64,000 bases of DNA from Sporolactobacillus shoreicorticis (GCF_024125445.1 NZ_JAMXWM010000001.1:1-64000); one strand, 5' to 3'. Shown: positions 47,197 to 55,591, counted from the first letter of the stretch. Notes: generated by a model not told the origin, from the letters alone. A program made the numbers and translations.

Positions 47197-48294
47197 ATGA
47201 ATCATTGGATGTTCAAAACAAGTACAAAGCTTATGATTGCGGCCGTTGTTTTGTTAGTTCTTGGCGGTTGTTCACTAAACACTGCACCTGATCCGACAAT
47301 TGTGAAAAAAAGCAGTGAGGAACAAAGCATAACAGCGACGAATAACCCGGCTCTGCTCCAGGCAAAGGCATTCCAGGTAAAGGGTGACGGAAAGACAGAT
47401 AATACAGAAGCTGTGGAGAAACTGTTTCGTGCTGCTGCTGAGGTTAAAGGCACAGTCTACTTTGGCAAAGGGGTTTATTTGATTTCAAAGACAATCTCTG
47501 TTCCTAAAAATGTGTCGATCATTGGTGCGGGAATGCGGCAAACGACATTCAAATCAATGACAGATAAGGATGAGGCCGTTTTTTCGCTGGCTGGTGAGCA
47601 AACGCTTCAGGATGTTGGCTTCAAATCAAGAATAGGAGTGCTGCCGGCCGGGGATAACATTACAATCAATAATGCAGCATTTTCATGCCGTGTGCAAGGA
47701 ATTCAAAATTCGGTAACGGTTAGAAATTTAATTATAACTAATTCTCTGTTTGAACGATCAGGCTATGCAATTTTATCCAATAGTGAGCCAAGCTATGATG
47801 TTAAGATTCTGAACTGCCGTTTTGTGAATAATACCGCTGATGCCATTGAGATTAATGCACCGAGCCAGCGATGGACCATTGAAAATTGTACATTCAGAGG
47901 GATCAAAAGCAAAACAAGCAATGCCGGTTTTGGGGTGGGGGCAGCCATTTCAGCGAAGGCCATTGTCGTAAAAGGCTGTACCTTTGAAAACATTAATGGA
48001 CAGGCAGTTCATGCCGAAGCTCATTCGGAGGTTGCTGTGATTAACTGTACCTTCAAAAACAGCGGGCATTCAAGTTATGCGGGAAGTCCGCATGCGGATA
48101 TTGCCGTGCTCTCGGAGGCAACGGTTACTGTGGCCCATTCTGTGTTTCTTAAATCTGATCCTGACTACAGCAAACTTGCGATTTATAATACAGATCGTCC
48201 GGTAGGTGGTACAGTCGTCGTGAGCGATTCTGTGTTCTATAAAAAGAAAATTGATGCTCAAGTAAAATCTGTTCATAATCAATTTCACAATTGA
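47197..48294 (+). CDS. Beta-helix lipoprotein, putative EPS-binding or EPS-cleaving
   Basis: This 365-residue product has a lipoprotein signal peptide ending LLVLGGC (Cys about residue 25), so it is anchored to the outer face of the membrane. It then has the pectate-lyase-3 opening FQVKGDGKTDNTEAVEKLFRAAA and a parallel beta-helix with repeated turns (VRNLIITNSLFERSG, VKILNCRFVNNTADAIEIN, IVVKGCTFENI). The ATG at 47197 follows GGAGGG. It is the last gene of EPS-2. Its job may be trimming, binding or exporting the polymer; the catalytic residues cannot be identified by eye. A distant relative lies at the other side of the operon (27775-29238). Confidence 0.8.
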   Translation: MNHWMFKTSTKLMIAAVVLLVLGGCSLNTAPDPTIVKKSSEEQSITATNNPALLQAKAFQVKGDGKTDNTEAVEKLFRAAAEVKGTVYFGKGVYLISKTISVPKNVSIIGAGMRQTTFKSMTDKDEAVFSLAGEQTLQDVGFKSRIGVLPAGDNITINNAAFSCRVQGIQNSVTVRNLIITNSLFERSGYAILSNSEPSYDVKILNCRFVNNTADAIEINAPSQRWTIENCTFRGIKSKTSNAGFGVGAAISAKAIVVKGCTFENINGQAVHAEAHSEVAVINCTFKNSGHSSYAGSPHADIAVLSEATVTVAHSVFLKSDPDYSKLAIYNTDRPVGGTVVVSDSVFYKKKIDAQVKSVHNQFHN

Positions 48295-48429
48295 AAGAAT
48301 GAAACCATTTCGTAATGAAAGAGTAATGCTGCCGATGATAATATAACAACATCGATTGATTATCCATTATTTGGTGTTTCCAATGAATGATAAGATCGTT
48401 TACCTGTTGTCCAATACGGAGGAATAATT

Positions 48430-50373
48430 ATGAGCGTGATTGCCGGTATTGTTGATTTTGAAGGATCGCCCATCGTTACCGAGCATGGTGCAAAAATGAT
48501 GGCGGCCGTAGAGAACTATCCTGCAGACAATGTGCGTGACTGGCAGGATCGCTATACCTTTTTCGGATGTCGCAATCAATGGTTCACGCCGGAATCGGTT
48601 AATGAGCGTATTCCGGTCTTTGATAAGCGATCCGGTCTTGCGATAACGGCGGACGCGATTATTGATAATCGGAAAGAACTGTTTTCTGAATTAAATATAC
48701 CCTCATCTGATCAAAACCGGGTGGGTGATTCTCTTCTTATTCTTCTCGCTTATGAAAAATGGCGACATGAAGTCCCCAAACATTTGATCGGTGATTTCGC
48801 CTTTATCATCTGGGATAGCAAGGAGCATCAGGTTTTTGGTGCGAGAGATTTCTCGGGAAATCGGATGCTTTATTACACTTTTGCCAATCAGCAACTTGCT
48901 TTTGCGAGTACGTTGGAATCTATGCTTACACTGCCTTATTGTTCAAATAAATTGAATGATAGCTGGCTTGCACAATTTCTCGTTATACCTGATACAACCG
49001 ATTGTGCGGATACGGAACTAACGGTCTATCAATCCATTCATCAAGTACCGCCTGCCTGTTCAATTTTGGTAAAGAACGGTACTGTATCCATGCGGCGCTA
49101 CTGCACCATTGAGAATCAGCAGCTGTTAAAATTTAAATCAGACGAAGAATACATAGAAGGATTTAAGGAAGTATTTGAGCGAGCAATTTCCGATCGGTTG
49201 CGCTCGAAGCGCGGGATTGGTGCTTTTCTAAGTGGTGGATTAGATTCGGGTTCGGTCGCAGCATATGCGTCGCGTCTCATGCAGCCAGCCGGTGAGCAGC
49301 TTCAGACGTTCAGTTATATACCTGAATCGGATTTTGTTGACTGGACTTCGCGTTACTATGTGCCGAATGAAAAGAATCATGTTGAAACCATTGCAGCGTA
49401 CTGTGGAAATATACAGCCACATTTTTTAGATTTTAAAGGACAGAGTCCATTCACTGAAATTGATCGTCTTCTGGAAATTATGGAACTACCTTATAAGTTT
49501 TTTGAAAACTCATATTGGATTCGGGGTGTGTTTAAAGAAGCACAGAAGGCTCGTTTAAGCGTACTGCTTAATGGTGCACGTGGTAATTTTTCCATATCCT
49601 GGGGGCCGGCGTTAGATTATTATGCCTCATTGCTGAAGAAGGGGCATTGGCTTCGTCTTATGAGGGAAATCAAGCAATACGGCCGTAATATTGGCGTAGG
49701 GCGCAAGAAGATTTTATCTGTGGTCGGTGAAAAAGCCTTTCCGATTGTCGGGCGGCTGCTTCCTTTGAATGACGAATCAATTCCAACGTTGATCAATCAG
49801 ACATTTGCACAGAAAACAGATGTCTATCAGCGTATTTCCGATCTTGGTTACGATCTTTCCGGCAAAACGCTGATTTCCGGATTTACTTATCGGAAGCAGC
49901 ATTTCAAGCAGAATTATTCTTGGACGCCGACCGGTACTTGCTACGGCAAGCTATCCCTTCATTACGGTGTAAAGGATCGCGATCCGACGAATGATCTGCG
50001 TGTCATTCGTTATTGTCTGTCGGTTCCAAACGAACAGCTCGTTCGAAAAGGAGTCGATCGGGCACTCATTCGGCGCTCGACAGAAAATCTATTGCCTGAT
50101 TCGATTCGATTAAATCAACGATCACGGGGAATTCAAGGAGCAGATATGATTCATCGAATGGCTCCGGATTGGAACGAGTGGCTGAATGAACTGCATCATA
50201 TGCAGCACGATTCGCTGATTACGGATTTGATCAATCAAGACACAATCGATCAGGGAATAAAAACAATGGAGACGGGACCTCAGCCGGATTTAGCATTCAA
50301 TCTGCATTTCAAGGTGCTCATGCGGGCGTTTATTTTGTATCGCTTTTTATCGAAGACTGCTGTTACATGCTAG
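48430..50373 (+). CDS. Lasso peptide macrolactam synthetase (C protein, asparagine synthetase-like)
   Basis: This 647-residue protein is the lasso cyclase that adenylates the ring Asp side chain of the core peptide and closes it on the N-terminal amine. The N-terminal half is a class II glutamine-amidotransferase fold (IAGIVDFEG) whose nucleophile Cys2 is replaced by Ser, as expected since lasso cyclases do not use glutamine. ATP pyrophosphatase motif LSGGLDSGSVAAYA lies near residues 266-279. GGAGGAAT precedes the ATG. It opens the cluster, upstream of the precursor gene; the usual order in relatives is precursor first. I see no clear promoter in the 135 bases before it. Confidence 0.92.
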   Translation: MSVIAGIVDFEGSPIVTEHGAKMMAAVENYPADNVRDWQDRYTFFGCRNQWFTPESVNERIPVFDKRSGLAITADAIIDNRKELFSELNIPSSDQNRVGDSLLILLAYEKWRHEVPKHLIGDFAFIIWDSKEHQVFGARDFSGNRMLYYTFANQQLAFASTLESMLTLPYCSNKLNDSWLAQFLVIPDTTDCADTELTVYQSIHQVPPACSILVKNGTVSMRRYCTIENQQLLKFKSDEEYIEGFKEVFERAISDRLRSKRGIGAFLSGGLDSGSVAAYASRLMQPAGEQLQTFSYIPESDFVDWTSRYYVPNEKNHVETIAAYCGNIQPHFLDFKGQSPFTEIDRLLEIMELPYKFFENSYWIRGVFKEAQKARLSVLLNGARGNFSISWGPALDYYASLLKKGHWLRLMREIKQYGRNIGVGRKKILSVVGEKAFPIVGRLLPLNDESIPTLINQTFAQKTDVYQRISDLGYDLSGKTLISGFTYRKQHFKQNYSWTPTGTCYGKLSLHYGVKDRDPTNDLRVIRYCLSVPNEQLVRKGVDRALIRRSTENLLPDSIRLNQRSRGIQGADMIHRMAPDWNEWLNELHHMQHDSLITDLINQDTIDQGIKTMETGPQPDLAFNLHFKVLMRAFILYRFLSKTAVTC

Positions 50374-50404
50374 GAAAAATAACCTTGAAAGGAGGTGAGC
50401 AACC

Positions 50405-50533
50405 ATGACGAAGAAAACATGGGTTAAGCCTGAAATTGAAGTGCTTGACGTTAAGTTGACTATGGCTGGTCCTGGATTGAAAAATCCTGATTCCGTTCAG
50501 CCGGATGTTGACGAAGTTATTCACTACAGCTGA
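50405..50533 (+). CDS. Paeninodin-family lasso peptide precursor
   Basis: This 42-codon gene has a perfect AAAGGAGGTG (50389-50398) before its ATG. The leader (residues 1-20, MTKKTWVKPEIEVLDVKLTM) contains a WxxP version of the YxxP recognition motif and Thr at position -2. The core (21-42) starts AGPGLKNPD and ends HYS. Ala1 and Asp9 fit an eight-amide-bond macrolactam ring (nine residues). The core strongly resembles paeninodin, which I recall starts AGPG, has Asp9 and ends in a short acidic tail with Ser. The C-terminal Ser22 would be the target of the kinase encoded next. The tail is very acidic (Asp14, Asp16, Glu17). Confidence 0.93.
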   Translation: MTKKTWVKPEIEVLDVKLTMAGPGLKNPDSVQPDVDEVIHYS

Positions 50534-50629
50534 TTGCTCTCAGCACTGTTTTAACGTTCAGCGATGTGTGTAGACAAGCTTTATTTATACTTAAAATGTT
50601 TATACGGTTTGAAGCATCCTGAATCAATT

Positions 50630-50668
50630 AGGTCCCTATACTGCCATTAGGTATATGGGCCTTTTTTT
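50630..50668 (+). terminator. Terminator/attenuator after the precursor gene
   Basis: AGGTCCCTATAC (50630-50641) pairs with GTATATGGGCCT (50650-50661) with one wobble and one mismatch, followed by T7. Lying between precursor and processing genes, it would enrich precursor mRNA if it is leaky. Confidence 0.7.
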
Positions 50669-50693
50669 AACTTAGAATGGAGGTGTCTCAGAA

Positions 50694-51641
50694 ATGAAAA
50701 GAATGTACAGGGCTTTCGATTTTACGATTTCCAGTTCGCTAGTTTTTCCAGAGTTGTGCCCGGCACACAAATCAGTGGATGCGGATCTATTCATTGAATT
50801 TGACGATTTAAAGCCATTATGGGATGAAAAAACAGCTAAAAATTACCATTTTGTAGCAAATTCTCATTCTGTAATGTTTCAGATACCATCAACAGGAATC
50901 TTTCAAATTACAGACGGACGAAAAATTATTATATCACCTTTTAGCGGCGCGGATAACGGTGCAATTCGTCTCTTTGTGCTTGGATCGTGCCTTGGGGTTG
51001 CTTTATTGCAGCGAAAAATTTTTCCTCTTCATGGAAGCAGTGTTGTAATAAACGGAAAAGCATATGCTTTTATTGGTGAATCCGGAGCAGGCAAATCCAC
51101 ATTGGCATCTGAATTTATAAAGTTAGGCTATTCTATGCTTGGCGATGATGTAACGGCGCTGACTTTTTCCGAAGAATCAGTTCCGGTTGTTACGCCCGCA
51201 TATCCGCAGCAGAAGCTTTGGAAAGACACGTTGCAGGCATTCGGTGAGGAAACATCCCGATTTAATCCCCTGTTTGATCGGCAAACTAAGTTTTCCGTAC
51301 CCGCCAGAGATTGCTTTGAAAATCATACAATGGAGCTTGCTGGCATCTTTGCCCTAACAAAGGTAGATCATGGCCCAATCCGATTAAGTCAGCCAAGTAA
51401 AATAGATCAATTTAAATTAATTATTAAGCATACCTATCGTAATTTCTTCATTCCGGATATGGGATTGAATCAATGGCATTTTGAAATGGTTTCGCGAATT
51501 GTGAAAAAGCTGGCTATTTATAGCATCGAACGGCCGAGTCAGGGTGACTTTTCCGCACCATTTATTGCTTCGCAAGTGTTAGAAAAAGTTGAGCAGTTGC
51601 AACGATTAAAGGTCATTCAAATGGAGAGGGGAACATTATGA
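50694..51641 (+). CDS. Lasso peptide kinase (PadeK-like, HPr-kinase fold)
   Basis: This 315-residue protein resembles the HPr kinase-like enzymes of paeninodin-type clusters, which phosphorylate the hydroxyl of the C-terminal Ser of the precursor. It has FPLHGSSVVI (His113), an intact P-loop GESGAGKST (about 128-136) and LGDDVTAL (Asp151/152). The precursor here ends in Ser, so the substrate is present. GAATGGAGG precedes the ATG by about 9 bases, and the gene ends with an ATGA overlap into B1. Expected outcome: a phosphorylated tail on the lasso peptide. Confidence 0.88.
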   Translation: MKRMYRAFDFTISSSLVFPELCPAHKSVDADLFIEFDDLKPLWDEKTAKNYHFVANSHSVMFQIPSTGIFQITDGRKIIISPFSGADNGAIRLFVLGSCLGVALLQRKIFPLHGSSVVINGKAYAFIGESGAGKSTLASEFIKLGYSMLGDDVTALTFSEESVPVVTPAYPQQKLWKDTLQAFGEETSRFNPLFDRQTKFSVPARDCFENHTMELAGIFALTKVDHGPIRLSQPSKIDQFKLIIKHTYRNFFIPDMGLNQWHFEMVSRIVKKLAIYSIERPSQGDFSAPFIASQVLEKVEQLQRLKVIQMERGTL

Positions 51642-51925
51642 GTATTACGATGATTACAATGGACAGTATTGTCAGTCAAAATCAGGGCAACATCGCGAGC
51701 GACATGGACGGTGAAAAGGTCATGCTGAGTATTGCAACCGGCAATTATTACAACATTGGAAAAGTCGGAGGAACCATTTGGGATCTCATGGCCCAACCGA
51801 TTAAAGTAAAACAAATGATTCGTATTTTAACCGGGCAATATTCTGTTGATCAGGATCAATGCTTTTCAGATATCGTTCCTTTTCTTGGGCGTTTAAGTCG
51901 TGATGGACTGATTACGATTCGGTAA
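51638..51925 (+). CDS. Lasso peptide B1 protein (PqqD-like RiPP recognition element)
   Basis: This 95-residue protein has the PqqD/RRE fold: a beta-hairpin with GEKVMLSIATGNYYNIGKVG, then GTIWDLMAQPI and a helical C-terminus (about 55-95) ending FLGRLSRDGLITIR. It binds the leader of the precursor and delivers it to the B2 peptidase and probably the kinase. It overlaps the kinase by 4 bases and precedes B2 by 17 bases. Length is normal for stand-alone B1 proteins. Confidence 0.9.
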   Translation: MSITMITMDSIVSQNQGNIASDMDGEKVMLSIATGNYYNIGKVGGTIWDLMAQPIKVKQMIRILTGQYSVDQDQCFSDIVPFLGRLSRDGLITIR

Positions 51926-51942
51926 GGCTGAGGAGTGATCGC

Positions 51943-52395
51943 ATGTTAAAAAAGATTCGTAAATTTATCAATTCTCCGTGGAAAATGAAAGGTTTATACA
52001 TTGAGGCTTTTTTTTATTTGGGTTGGGCACGTCTGCTTATTTTACGACCGTTTGCAAAGATTAATAAGCATCTCGGTGTGGAAAAAATGGAGACGCCGTA
52101 TTCAAATGAGAATCTTAATCAAACACTGCTAAAAAAAATTGCCCATGCCGTTCAATTGGTCAGCCGACATACACCTTGGAAAAGCATGTGCCTTGTTCAA
52201 GCCATTACTGCCCAGAAAATGCTTGAACGGAGAAATATTGAGAGTACAATCTATCTTGGCACAGGCAGGGACAGCAATGGAAAAATGATTGCTCATGCTT
52301 GGCTGCGTGCAGGTTGTTATTATCTAACCGGCGCTGAGGTCATGAGCCGGTTCATTATTGTGGACCGATTTGCTAAGGTACGGAAAAACGTATAA
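51943..52395 (+). CDS. Lasso peptide B2 protein (leader peptidase)
   Basis: This 150-residue transglutaminase-like cysteine protease removes the leader before ring closure. The catalytic Cys is in SMCLVQAITA (Cys83) and the His in IAHAWLRAG (His118). In Firmicute relatives HAWLRxG is usually followed by Asp; here that place is Cys125 (GCYYLTG), so the third member of the triad may be changed or lie elsewhere. AGGAGTG precedes the ATG. It follows B1 closely and is followed 44 bases later by a glycosyltransferase gene. Confidence 0.87.
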   Translation: MLKKIRKFINSPWKMKGLYIEAFFYLGWARLLILRPFAKINKHLGVEKMETPYSNENLNQTLLKKIAHAVQLVSRHTPWKSMCLVQAITAQKMLERRNIESTIYLGTGRDSNGKMIAHAWLRAGCYYLTGAEVMSRFIIVDRFAKVRKNV

Positions 52396-52439
52396 TAGTG
52401 GGGATTTACAGGCGTAACGAATGGGAGTCATAGCGAAAT

Positions 52440-53561
52440 ATGGATGATTATCAAACAATTGCTTACTATATTTCTGATTACGGATATGGCCATGTAACGA
52501 GAAGTCTGGCAATCATCAGAAGGTTATGTGATCATGAGCGGATTCAAATCATTATTTGCCATGCATTTGCCTTCAACTTTATAAACCAAGCACTATCAGA
52601 GCTGATTCTGGCAGGTAAAGTACGGATGCGTCGGTTGGAAAATGATATGGGTTATGTCCTGAAACCTCACTCGCTTCAACCGGATCGTCATCAATTAGCC
52701 ATAAAATGCACGCGTTTTATTCATGAACTCCCATTAGCTGTGAAGCGGGAAGTGAGCTTTCTCAGGAACCAGCATGTTGATCTTGTCATTGGCGATATTC
52801 CTCCGGTTCCCTTCAAAGCTGCCCGACTTGTGTCTGTTCCATCCATCGGGCTGTCGAATTTCACTTGGTTTACTGCGTATAACAGCTTATTGCCTGATGA
52901 GGTGCTGCGCCCGTTTTTTGACTGTTACAAGGAGATGGATTATTTCTTCGCTCTTGCAGGCAGCAAGGAACCACAATGGGGTCGGGAAGCGAATACAAAT
53001 GTGGCTTTTTTCTCACGGCCTCCGCAAATGGGTATCGTACATAACATTAGAAAAAGTGTTGACCCGAAGGGCAATCAAATCGTTGTCTTTTTTGGACTGG
53101 GCATGAGGATTAATGCAGGAAATCTCAATGCTTACAAGCTATGGCACAGCAGAAATTGTGTCTTCCTCGTGTCGGAGAATCTAGATATTGAAGGAGAAAC
53201 GATTTATAAAATCCCCGGTGATGAGGCTGAATCTCAAAATTATCTGGCTGCGAGTGATCTTGTCATTTCAAAGCCTGGATGGAGTACGGTTGCAGAGGCT
53301 GTGAATGCTCATAAACCATTGATTCTAGTGAAACGAAACAACATGCCGGAGGATGAACATACGATTGGCTATCTGCAAAAGCATGGTGGGTGTGAATTAA
53401 TTAGATGGGAGCAAATGAACAAGTTTACAATAACTGATGATCTGCTTCATCAATTAGATAAGCAGAAAAATAGATCAATGATGAATTCAGAGAACGTACT
53501 GAATGATCTTGCTGATGAAATTCAAACCATCCTGTATCATAAACAAGATGGTTATTCATGA
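52440..53561 (+). CDS. MurG-like (GT28-type) glycosyltransferase inside the lasso operon
   Basis: This 373-residue protein has the glycosyltransferase 28/MurG layout. The N-terminal loop YYISDYGYGHVTRSLAIIRR binds the acceptor. The C-terminal half has SDLVISKPGWSTVAEAVNAH then KPLILVKRN and EDEHTIGYLQKHG, the nucleotide-sugar site. It is co-directional with and close to B2, so it is probably part of the operon. Its likely substrate is the lasso peptide or a carrier; this is inference. It could instead be an immunity or cell-envelope function. It has no signal peptide or membrane helix. Confidence 0.8.
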   Translation: MDDYQTIAYYISDYGYGHVTRSLAIIRRLCDHERIQIIICHAFAFNFINQALSELILAGKVRMRRLENDMGYVLKPHSLQPDRHQLAIKCTRFIHELPLAVKREVSFLRNQHVDLVIGDIPPVPFKAARLVSVPSIGLSNFTWFTAYNSLLPDEVLRPFFDCYKEMDYFFALAGSKEPQWGREANTNVAFFSRPPQMGIVHNIRKSVDPKGNQIVVFFGLGMRINAGNLNAYKLWHSRNCVFLVSENLDIEGETIYKIPGDEAESQNYLAASDLVISKPGWSTVAEAVNAHKPLILVKRNNMPEDEHTIGYLQKHGGCELIRWEQMNKFTITDDLLHQLDKQKNRSMMNSENVLNDLADEIQTILYHKQDGYS

Positions 53562-54230
53562 GTTAACGTATAGAGAAGAAAATCGTCATAGAATCAGTTT
53601 AAATAGTTAAGATACTTGCCAATTGGGCAACAGAGTTACCGGTACTGTTTAATCTGGTTTGTATCTATTAAAAAAAGCAACATTTATCTGCATCATTATT
53701 TAAATCAGCACGATTCATTTTTCTGGGAAGAGCAAGTTAAGTGGCTTTCGTCTGATAACCTTGTGATTATAACGTTCGACTCTTAAATAAGGATGATCCC
53801 CAATGACGATGTACAAGTGGTGTTTATTTTCAATAATATCCCCTTTTCTGTAGCATGTTTTTTCTGTATACAAAGGAACAATGTCATGCAGATACCAAGA
53901 ATGAGAATGTTTGATGTAGCGAACAATGTGCATGTCACGAAGCATGCATGTCTCTCCTAACAATCGGTGCATTTATTAACATAATCCAATGATTATTTTA
54001 CCAGTAAAAAGTAATAAGTGTAGATTTAAGAACCAAAATGTTTCATTTTTTAGGATTTTATTACTAGTTAGGTAAAAAGTCGGAGAAACGCGTTTTGATG
54101 CATCTTCTTGATAATTTCGGTTTTTAGGTGTTTGTTCGACAGAAATCTGCATTTTTCAGATCTAATTATCTGTAGCGATCACAAAACTTTTCAATCTCAG
54201 GGTAAAAAAAGCCAATGAGCAGCAGACGTA
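53562..54230. other. Gap between the two halves of the lasso cluster
   Basis: AT-rich sequence with one small minus-strand gene (53715-53945, listed separately). Apart from that I see no RNA or repeat. It breaks the otherwise tight run of plus-strand lasso genes. Confidence 0.4.
53715..53945 (-). CDS. Small protein of unknown function
   Basis: This 76-residue product (MLRDMHIVRYIKHSHSWYLH, then GDIIENKHHLYIVIGDHPYL) is polar and probably soluble, rich in Tyr and His, with two to three predicted beta strands in the second half. The ATG at 53945 has TTAGGAGAG 6 bases upstream. It is transcribed against the lasso genes. I do not recognise the family; a regulator or immunity protein is possible but unsupported. 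Confidence 0.5.
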   Translation of the reverse strand: MLRDMHIVRYIKHSHSWYLHDIVPLYTEKTCYRKGDIIENKHHLYIVIGDHPYLRVERYNHKVIRRKPLNLLFPEK

Positions 54231-54261
54231 AAAAAAACAGACGTTTGAAGTCTGTTTTTTT
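54231..54261. terminator. Bidirectional terminator
   Basis: AAAAAAACAGAC (54231-54242) pairs perfectly with GTCTGTTTTTTT (54250-54261) around a 7-base loop. It separates the two transcription units of the lasso region. Confidence 0.8.
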
Positions 54262-54743
54262 GCAGCAGGGCTGTTTATGAATGATACAATCTATGTCAAA
54301 TTGTTTTCAAAGCTGATTCAATGTGGAAACGCCGTATGAACGTTAGATGATTCACGTTGGAGAAAATAAATGGCTCATTGATCCTCAAATCCAAAACTGT
54401 CATTGCTTTGACAAATTTTGTCTTGACGTTCTATTCATTGTATCCGGATTGAAGATAGGAAAGGTTCGACAGTGAACAGACAACTATTTTTGTGATAATT
54501 CCGAACAGAAATGTAACGATTGTGTAATGATTTAAAAGGTATTATAAAACTGTTATTTTATAGCAAATAAGATCAGATAAATGAAAAAAAAGGCAGGAGA
54601 AATCGAAACTTGATGGAATTTTATTGCTTAATTTATGAAATGTCGTGAACGATTCCATTGCTCCAATCTGTTAAAAGCGGTAAATTTAATCATTTACATG
54701 CATTTAATATAGAGAGAAAAGCTAAAGGGGAGAATACCAAAAA
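54262..54743. other. Leader region of the second lasso transcription unit
   Basis: It contains a candidate promoter at 54520 and a long leader of about 190 bases. A 42-codon frame (54347-54475) encoding MIHVGENKWLIDPQIQ and a CHCFDKFC segment is open but has no ribosome site, so I do not call it a gene. Confidence 0.35.
54520..54548 (+). promoter_or_regulatory. Candidate promoter of the second lasso unit
   Basis: TTGTGT (54520-54525) and TATAAA (54543-54548) are spaced by exactly 17 bases. The transcript would begin near 54555 and carry about 190 bases of leader before the pseudokinase gene. Confidence 0.5.
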
Positions 54744-55511
54744 ATGCATAAATTTAATTTTAAATTGGGCGAACATTATTTCAAGATTCAGGCAGAGTCG
54801 GCAAGTTTAATCAATCTCTTTCTTTCAACTTTTTCAACAGTGAAAAAGACGGAGCAAAAAACAATAGACATGACCGTCAATTTGCACTATGTCATTCCTG
54901 CTATGTACAGTGATTCTAGCATAAATCTCGAAAAGAGTAAATACAATTTTCGACAAGATAACTTCATAATCGACATTAATCCTGAATATAATTCGACAAA
55001 TTTATACATTATTGATAGTTCATCGCTCAGGCAGGCCTTTCTCACTATATATAGTTCATTCATTGTCCATCAAAAATGGGGGCTGCTTTTGGAAGCGGAT
55101 TGTATCTTTGATCAGCAATCTGTTCATATGCTGTGTGGTGACTATGGTGAACCCTCTGCCCAGTCAATGGATGCTCATAATTTTTTCAGTAAACCTTTGG
55201 TATTAATTAAAATTCTCCCTGAACACTCATTCGTCCTTGAATTTCCATTCGGTTCCGCGGGCCTTGAAAGAGCGTCAGATTCACTCCCGGTATCCAGCTT
55301 ATGCTTTCTACAGAGATCCTTTGAAAACAAAAGAATTACGGTAGGGCGTACGTACAGTCTCCTGCGTTTATTAGACTTGGTTTTCTACTGGCCGCGCAGC
55401 ACAGAACAAACGAAAAGTGTTATCCATTTACTAAAACTGCTTATTCATCAGGTTTCTATTTTCAATTGCTATTTTCAAAATAAGGAAGCAGTCAGGGAAC
55501 TGATTTCGTGA
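54744..55511 (+). CDS. HPr-kinase-like protein with degenerate P-loop (pseudokinase)
   Basis: This 255-residue protein belongs by layout to the second group of HPr-kinase-like proteins of Bacillales lasso clusters. It has SLRQAFLTIYSSFIVHQKWG, a P-loop region, and a C-terminal half with LCFLQRSFENKRI, LLRLLDLVFYWPRS and LLIHQVSIFNCYFQ. In active relatives the region after WGLLL reads as a His-Ser-Ser segment and then GxSGAGKST. Here these are EADCIF and CGDYGEPSAQSM (131-142). Gly-Lys-Ser/Thr and the His are lost, yet the frame is intact and begins after AAAGGGGAG. It can hardly bind ATP in the normal way; a scaffold or regulatory role is possible. Confidence 0.75.
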   Translation: MHKFNFKLGEHYFKIQAESASLINLFLSTFSTVKKTEQKTIDMTVNLHYVIPAMYSDSSINLEKSKYNFRQDNFIIDINPEYNSTNLYIIDSSSLRQAFLTIYSSFIVHQKWGLLLEADCIFDQQSVHMLCGDYGEPSAQSMDAHNFFSKPLVLIKILPEHSFVLEFPFGSAGLERASDSLPVSSLCFLQRSFENKRITVGRTYSLLRLLDLVFYWPRSTEQTKSVIHLLKLLIHQVSIFNCYFQNKEAVRELIS

Positions 55512-55591
55512 ATGATTATGGAGAAATATCGCCAGCCTTGCGCCAATAATTCAAAAGGCAATCGATACTGTTTGTGGGGAGAAACTGAGAT

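Noticed and set aside
54347-54475. A 42-codon frame with a CHCFDKFC segment before the pseudokinase gene.
   Set aside because: No ribosome site; it ends just before the candidate promoter and has no known relative.
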